Positions 14,167 to 18,713 of a DNA stretch of 18,713 bases are shown here, piece after piece. The position numbers were made by a program, and so were the translations under genes. The DNA is taken from the NCBI GenBank assembly GCA_027622795.1, contig JAQBZA010000015.1:1-18713 (forward strand). Direction: 5' to 3'. The notes under the pieces are model-generated. The model was not told the DNA's origin. It saw nothing but the letters and a program-made list of their open reading frames with translations, and did not search any database. The DNA is from Planctomycetota bacterium. Lineage in GTDB: Bacteria; Planctomycetota; Planctomycetia; Pirellulales; UBA1268. Numbering within the stretch: position 1 is the stretch's first letter; each line of letters opens with the position of its first letter.

Positions 14167-17042
14167 GGTTTGGGGGCCTCCGGCGGCTTCGGGGATACGA
14201 CCAACGATACCTTGCGTTCGAAGGCGACCTCGCGCTCGAAAAAGGAAACTTTTCCCTTGAGGGCAAGCACGTGCGTGCCCGGTGGCGTCGCCGGCGATGT
14301 GGCGATTGACAACACCCCCTTGGCAGCCTCCGGTGCAACGGTGGTCGGTTGGATCGCGAGGCCAGCAAGGGGCGTGGGGCTTTGCATCTCGAGGGAGATC
14401 GGGCCGACAAAGCCGTGCTTCCGGACGACATCCACCGCAAGATTGACCGAGCCGCCGGCTTCCACGGAGATGTCAGATGGTTCCATCTTCATGTCTACAG
14501 GCGACTCTTCGACAATGACCGTGATGGGCGGCAGTAACACCGGAACATCGATGTCCTTCGGGGCATTGGCTGCTGCGGTGTCAGCAGCCACCTTCTCCCG
14601 CTTCATCCGCTCCTCCTCCGCCGCCTTGAAGGCCGCTTCAGCAGCAGTCAGGGCGTCTCGTGCAGTGTCGCGGGCAGCCATCATCTCCGCGGAAGGCTGG
14701 TTACCGCTCGACTGCGTATCAGCGATCTGTTTCTCCGCGGCCGTGAGCGTCTGCTTCAACGCTTCGACTTTCTCCGCCCGTTCTTTGACCATGGCGGCCA
14801 CCAGTTCCACGTCGGCTTTTGCCCGCGAGGCGGCCGCAGGATTGCGGGCATAGGAAAACTTTGCGACTCCCTGCAGCGCGACGGTATAGGTGCCGGGAGC
14901 AAGTTTGGGGTCGATGTCAACGGCCACCTCACCCGACGAGGCCTGAGGTGGCATGGGGGTGCCGGTAGGCTGCCCCTCGGGCGGCTTGACTTCGGCAATC
15001 TTGACTTCAGAAACCTTCAATTCAGCCGGCAGTTTCAGTTCCGGAGGGTACGCCATCGGAACGAGCGAGAGCGGGCCTTTCGAACCGGCACGATGCACGA
15101 CCTCGATCGGGATCGAAAGTTTTCCTCCCCGGGCCGTCTCCCAGGGTTTTGCTTCCTTCGGCCGCACCGTCACTGGCACCGAGTCATTCGTGATCGCCAC
15201 GCGGAGTTCATCTGTCCGGCGAACGAGATGCGGTTGTCGCTGTTGATTGTCGACATTCCAACGAAGGGTTGCCGGCCGGGCGGTGCGGGCGATTTCCCCA
15301 TCGTGAGCGGGTGAACGGCCCACGAGCCGAAACGGCTTCTCGACCGGTTGGGCGTCGTCGGCTGCCTGGAGCACGATCACGCCGCGACGAGCCTTCCCAG
15401 AGATCACGACCGGCACTGCCGACACGCCGGGGGGAAGATCCTCCGCGATCACCGTAACCTCTCCCGAGAAACCGTCGCGCCGGAGCAAAAGGAGATCGAT
15501 CGCCACGGTCCCCCCCGCCGCCAGTGACGTGGAACCAATCAACATTTTGTTGGCGTCGGCGCGGTCCGGCCGAACGACCAACGCGAGCAGATCAAAGTCG
15601 GGCCGGGGCGGACGAATCTCAAGGACGTATCCTGCTGTCGGGTCAGGGACGGAATCGACCGCCTGCTCGCGGACCAGCACCCGGTACGTCCCGTCGGCGG
15701 GAGCCTGAAATCGGAGCATCGGATCGAGCGTCGGCTGATCGACTGTTAGCCCCTGAAACTCTTTAGGGCCGTCATCGACAAACGCCACTTCCTTGGTCTG
15801 GGGCTTGCCGTCCGCGTTGACCGTAACGCTTTCCACAAGGATGGCGGCATCGGTCGCCGAGCCAAGCCGCCGGGAGAAGAGTTCCAACACGATCTCCTCA
15901 CCCGCCTTGGCATCGAACGAAAACCAGTCACGATCCCCCCGGGGATAGAAACGCCCCGCGACGGCAAGCGGACGGCTTACCACCTGAGGGGCCGCATCAT
16001 CATTCGGCTCTACTTCGTTCACAACAGGCAGATCGACCTCGAGGACGGTGGGCTGCTGAAGCGCTGCATCAAAGAGGCCGCCGCGGAGCGTGACCAGATC
16101 GGCGGCAGTGTCCCACGGAGACAGGATCCGCCACGACGGACGCACCGGCGCCCCGAAGCCGATATCACCGGGACTAAGTTGCACGGGCAGCTGCTGGAGC
16201 CCGGTCGCACCAGCGTCAGGTATCGGCTCCGCGCCCTCGCCGAGTCCCCGGCCAGTGACCGTGAAGGTCGCCGGCTCCCCCACCCGAGCCGCCGGCGGGA
16301 AAATCGCCATCACAACCGGACCGGTCGATGTGGTAAGGCGATAAAAAAAACCGTCCCCACCACCAGCAAACCGATCACTGACACGGATCAAATAGCGACC
16401 ATCACGGGCTGGTGTGAACTCGATCGCTGGATCATCCGCAATGGTATCGATGTGGGTCTCCACTTCATTGCCAGCGGCGTCAAGCACCGTGATCTCCGGG
16501 GTGATCCGCGAGTCAATCCGCCGCGCCCAGATCTCCGTGTGCACTGCCTGACCTGCCTTGCATTCGACGGCATAATGGTCGGCCGCATTGCTGTCAGTGC
16601 GGGCATTCACCGCTGCCTCCAGCGGGATCGGCAGAGCCTTCTCCGGGGACCCGAGTGGGCCGGACTTGCGAAACTCCGGTGCTCGACCCACCACGAACCC
16701 GCGTGGACTACTGACACCGTAGCGACCGACAACGGCCGCATCATACAGGCCGGCCGGAACATCGGGGGCTATCGTGATGCTCATCCGACCGGGTACGGGC
16801 CGGGGCTCGGGATTGAACTCCGTCGGCTGCGTCATGACAGGCTTGGCACTGATCCCCGGGTGGGAAAACGCCATGCCGGTCGCATCATCAAGATCAGCAC
16901 CCGACAACGTCACCTCGACAGTCGAGCCCCGCATGCCACCGGGCGGATCGATCGCAGTGAGCCTCGGTTCCGGAAGTTCACCCATCGCAGGAACTGCGGC
17001 GACGAGGGCTCCCAGAAAAGCCGGGAATGTCAACCTGGCCAT
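14163..17042 (-). CDS. Exported PPC-domain, Ig-like protein with helical insert
   Basis: The frame is open to 17273, but ATG 17042 has GGAGG (17050-17054) 7 bases before it and begins a signal peptide, MARLTFPAFLGALVAAVPAM, giving 959 residues. Residues about 27-120 are IPT/TIG-like (LTAIDPPGGMRGSTVEVTLS). Two PPC-type (bacterial pre-peptidase C-terminal) domains follow: about 137-240 (SDRFAGGGDGFFYRL) and about 343-477 (NEVEPNDDAAP, GDRDWFSFDAKAGEEIVLEL, APADGTYRVLVRE). The remainder is Ig-like beta sequence, interrupted at about 745-825 by a helical Ala/Glu/Lys-rich segment (MVKERAEKVEALKQTLTAAE). No protease catalytic motif is seen, so this is a binding or scaffold protein, not a peptidase. 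The gene starts 13 bases after the DUF1549 stop and its end overlaps the next gene, so all three are one operon. Confidence 0.88.
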   Translation of the reverse strand: MARLTFPAFLGALVAAVPAMGELPEPRLTAIDPPGGMRGSTVEVTLSGADLDDATGMAFSHPGISAKPVMTQPTEFNPEPRPVPGRMSITIAPDVPAGLYDAAVVGRYGVSSPRGFVVGRAPEFRKSGPLGSPEKALPIPLEAAVNARTDSNAADHYAVECKAGQAVHTEIWARRIDSRITPEITVLDAAGNEVETHIDTIADDPAIEFTPARDGRYLIRVSDRFAGGGDGFFYRLTTSTGPVVMAIFPPAARVGEPATFTVTGRGLGEGAEPIPDAGATGLQQLPVQLSPGDIGFGAPVRPSWRILSPWDTAADLVTLRGGLFDAALQQPTVLEVDLPVVNEVEPNDDAAPQVVSRPLAVAGRFYPRGDRDWFSFDAKAGEEIVLELFSRRLGSATDAAILVESVTVNADGKPQTKEVAFVDDGPKEFQGLTVDQPTLDPMLRFQAPADGTYRVLVREQAVDSVPDPTAGYVLEIRPPRPDFDLLALVVRPDRADANKMLIGSTSLAAGGTVAIDLLLLRRDGFSGEVTVIAEDLPPGVSAVPVVISGKARRGVIVLQAADDAQPVEKPFRLVGRSPAHDGEIARTARPATLRWNVDNQQRQPHLVRRTDELRVAITNDSVPVTVRPKEAKPWETARGGKLSIPIEVVHRAGSKGPLSLVPMAYPPELKLPAELKVSEVKIAEVKPPEGQPTGTPMPPQASSGEVAVDIDPKLAPGTYTVALQGVAKFSYARNPAAASRAKADVELVAAMVKERAEKVEALKQTLTAAEKQIADTQSSGNQPSAEMMAARDTARDALTAAEAAFKAAEEERMKREKVAADTAAANAPKDIDVPVLLPPITVIVEESPVDMKMEPSDISVEAGGSVNLAVDVVRKHGFVGPISLEMQSPTPLAGLAIQPTTVAPEAAKGVLSIATSPATPPGTHVLALKGKVSFFEREVAFERKVSLVVSPKPPEAPKP

Positions 17043-17049
17043 GGCCGGC

Positions 17050-17054
17050 CCTCC
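17050..17054 (-). promoter_or_regulatory. Ribosome binding site fixing the PPC-protein start
   Basis: On the minus strand this reads GGAGG, lying between the stop codon of the DUF1549 gene and the ATG at 17042 (7-base spacing). It rules out the longer frame from 17273, which overlaps the upstream gene by more than 200 bases. Confidence 0.8.
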
Positions 17055-17055
17055 G

Positions 17056-18713
17056 TCAGTGATTGAAGAGAAATTCCTTGGTATTGAGAAGCGACCAGAC
17101 CACGTCCTCCCAGGCCTCCTTCGGCGTGTCATGCCGTGCGGAGACATACCGCTCGATCTCGGCCACTTCATCCGATTTCGCTGGCCGCGAGACCGCGACT
17201 TTGTAGAGTTCATCGATCTTCTCGCGGATCGACCGGTTTTGGTCGGAGGCCAGTGCTGATGATCGGCTCCCACCGAGTTTGGTGAGGATGTCGGAGGAGT
17301 TGATCAGGTGCAGACTTTGGGCGAGGTTTGCTTCCGACCCCCGCTCGCACTCGCAGGCGCTGTCACCATTGGGTCGGCCAAAAACCGTCAGGAAATAGTT
17401 ATTGAAATTCGGGTCAGGCAATTCCACCGCCCGGGTGCCGGGGAGCACTCCGGCAAAACCGGTCTGGGTTCCTGTCAGGCGATCGATGGCATCGAGTGCA
17501 ACTTCCGCCGGCAAACGACGGGCAAAGAATCGTGAGAAGCTCTGGCGATCCTCCGCATTGAACTCGTTGGGCTCGGCCATCAACTGGTAGGTGGTGGAAC
17601 GACAAATCGTCCGAATGAGGCTCTTCAGATCGTAGCCACTCTCCACGAACGATTTCGCCAACGCCTCAAGGAGCGCTGGATTGGTCGCCGGGTTGGTGAG
17701 TCGCATATCGTCCTCGGGCTCCACCAGACCGATGGAAAAAAAGTGCTTCCAATAACGGTTTACCAACGACCGGGCGAAGAACGGATTGTCGGGAGCTACC
17801 ATCCACTCCGCGAGGCGTTGCCGCGGATCAGTGTCGACCGGCACATCGGCCGGTGGAGAGCCGAGTACCGCGGGCTTATGGGCGCCTTTGGGACCATTCG
17901 CCTGAGCCGTGCCGCGATTGTGGAAGATGCGATCTTCACCGGGCTGAAGGCCCTTTTTGCGACCGACGCGAGAAAAGAACGCGGCGAGTTGGAAGTAGTC
18001 CTCCGTACCCCACTTCTCGAACGGGTGGTGATGGCAGCGGGCACACTGAAGCCGCTGGCCCATGAAGAGCTGGGCCGCGTCCTCAACTTGCTGGTTGATG
18101 TCAGACACCTGCCGATACCAGACGACTGCCGGGTTCCGATCCACCTCACCAGTGGCAGTCAGGATGTCGCGCACGAAATCGCTGTAAGGCGTGTTTTCAG
18201 CCAGTCGTTCACGAATCCACTCATGGAAGGCGTAGGTGCCGTTGCGATGCAACTGGTCGTCGGATCGCTTGTTCCGCAGGATTGCCGACCACTTGAGAGC
18301 GAAATAGTCGGCATATTCTGGTGAATCGAGCAGGCGCTCAATGAGGGCGTCTCGCTTTGTGGTTGAAGCATCGGCAAGGAAGGAGTTTGTCTCCTCCAGG
18401 GTGGGGAGCCGCCCGGCGATATCGATTGTGACCCGACGCAGGAATGTCGCATCGTCGCACACAGGCGATGGTGGCAACCGCAACTTGACAAGGTGCGCGA
18501 GGATCTGGTCATCGACAAAATTACGAACGAATTGCTCAGCCGCTGGCATCCGCTCAATCGGTGTTTCAAGTGGCAACGTGCCACGAAAAACTGCCACCCG
18601 GCTCTGGTAGCGCACCATGACCGCTGCGGTGCCACAGCGTGCTGGACCAACGCCGGGTTCGTTAGCTGCGACGAGCCCTGTCTCGTTCACCGTCGCCAGA
18701 TCGGCTGCATTGG
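17056..18713 (-). CDS. DUF1549/DUF1553 (PSCyt2/PSD1) protein, 5' end missing
   Basis: The frame runs off the right edge, so the GTG at 18690 is not the start. About 551 residues are visible. The first 35 or so (ATVNETGLVAANEPG, then AAVMVRYQSRVAVFRG) are the end of a Big2-like Ig domain, which I recall often precedes DUF1549 in planctomycetes; seven extra residues (VGPARCG) appear to be inserted in it. DUF1549 follows (FVDDQILAHLVKLRLPPSP, DIAGRLPTLEETNSFLAD, KWSAILRNKRSDDQ) and includes QCARCHHHPFEKW, which holds a CxxCH motif encoded at 18045-18031 and could bind heme. DUF1553/PSD1 comes next: NRYWKHFFSIGLVEPEDDMR, SGYDLKSLIRTICRSTTYQL and, at the end, RHDTPKEAWEDVVWSLLNTK. The biochemical function is unknown. 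It is the first visible gene of the operon with the PPC and cytochrome-WD40 genes. Confidence 0.92.
   Translation of the reverse strand, partial: NAADLATVNETGLVAANEPGVGPARCGTAAVMVRYQSRVAVFRGTLPLETPIERMPAAEQFVRNFVDDQILAHLVKLRLPPSPVCDDATFLRRVTIDIAGRLPTLEETNSFLADASTTKRDALIERLLDSPEYADYFALKWSAILRNKRSDDQLHRNGTYAFHEWIRERLAENTPYSDFVRDILTATGEVDRNPAVVWYRQVSDINQQVEDAAQLFMGQRLQCARCHHHPFEKWGTEDYFQLAAFFSRVGRKKGLQPGEDRIFHNRGTAQANGPKGAHKPAVLGSPPADVPVDTDPRQRLAEWMVAPDNPFFARSLVNRYWKHFFSIGLVEPEDDMRLTNPATNPALLEALAKSFVESGYDLKSLIRTICRSTTYQLMAEPNEFNAEDRQSFSRFFARRLPAEVALDAIDRLTGTQTGFAGVLPGTRAVELPDPNFNNYFLTVFGRPNGDSACECERGSEANLAQSLHLINSSDILTKLGGSRSSALASDQNRSIREKIDELYKVAVSRPAKSDEVAEIERYVSARHDTPKEAWEDVVWSLLNTKEFLFNH

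Noticed and set aside
16179..17066. 295-codon plus-strand ORF antisense to the PPC gene
   Set aside because: Arg/His/Gly-rich with no motif; the opposite strand encodes the signal peptide and first domains of the PPC protein.
1..18713. Search for tRNA/rRNA genes, CRISPR repeats, insertion sequences, attachment sites and phage or toxin-antitoxin genes
   Set aside because: None seen by eye on either strand; no repeated spacers, terminal inverted repeats or transposase motifs were noticed.

Overview
The window looks like chromosomal DNA of a planctomycete, most likely Pirellulales. The evidence is the protein families present: a DUF11-type surface protein tail, two DUF1501 proteins, a DUF1549/DUF1553 (PSCyt2/PSD1) protein, a PPC-domain protein, and a planctomycete-type cytochrome c fused to WD40 propellers. 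The DNA is GC-rich throughout, with many antisense shadow ORFs. I see no rRNA, tRNA, CRISPR array, insertion sequence or phage gene. All functions come from reading motifs by eye; no database search was run.

Layout. Bases 1-600 (+) hold the 3' end of a DUF11-like surface protein. Bases 715-1629 (+) encode an exported alpha/beta hydrolase. A housekeeping translation cluster follows on the minus strand, in the order rplT (5172-4795), pheS (4758-3742), pheT (3734-1653). PheT lacks the usual N-terminal tRNA-binding OB domain, and infC and rpmI are not next to rplT. A 390-bp divergent intergenic region (5173-5562) separates this from a tight plus-strand cluster: a Ser- and Asp-rich putative lipoprotein (5563-6447), an ECF-type sigma factor (6422-7048) and a FecR-like putative sigma regulator (7045-7977). 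Consecutive genes overlap by 26 and 4 bases.

The right half is a set of exported planctomycete-specific proteins. Two DUF1501 paralogues are divergently arranged (9511-8153 on minus, 9665-11017 on plus) around a 153-bp shared upstream region. Converging on them is a minus-strand operon: a DUF1549/DUF1553 protein entering from the right edge (18713-17056), a PPC/Ig-like protein (17042-14163), and a 1034-residue protein with one c-type heme motif, two apparent seven-bladed WD40 propellers and a roughly 225-residue Ala/Glu/Lys-rich helical linker (14166-11062). The last two genes share an ATGA overlap.

How the genes may work together (inference). The DUF1549, PPC and cytochrome-WD40 proteins probably act as one periplasmic or surface complex. 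Two of the three carry CxxCH motifs, and two have an inserted helical segment that could pair. The DUF1501 proteins, of the alkaline-phosphatase-like fold, are likely functional partners. The sigma/FecR/lipoprotein cluster looks like a separate envelope-signalling unit. The most interesting candidate system is the DUF1549-PPC-cytochrome/WD40 operon with the DUF1501 pair. These families are known to occur widely in planctomycetes, but I know of no established biochemical role for them.
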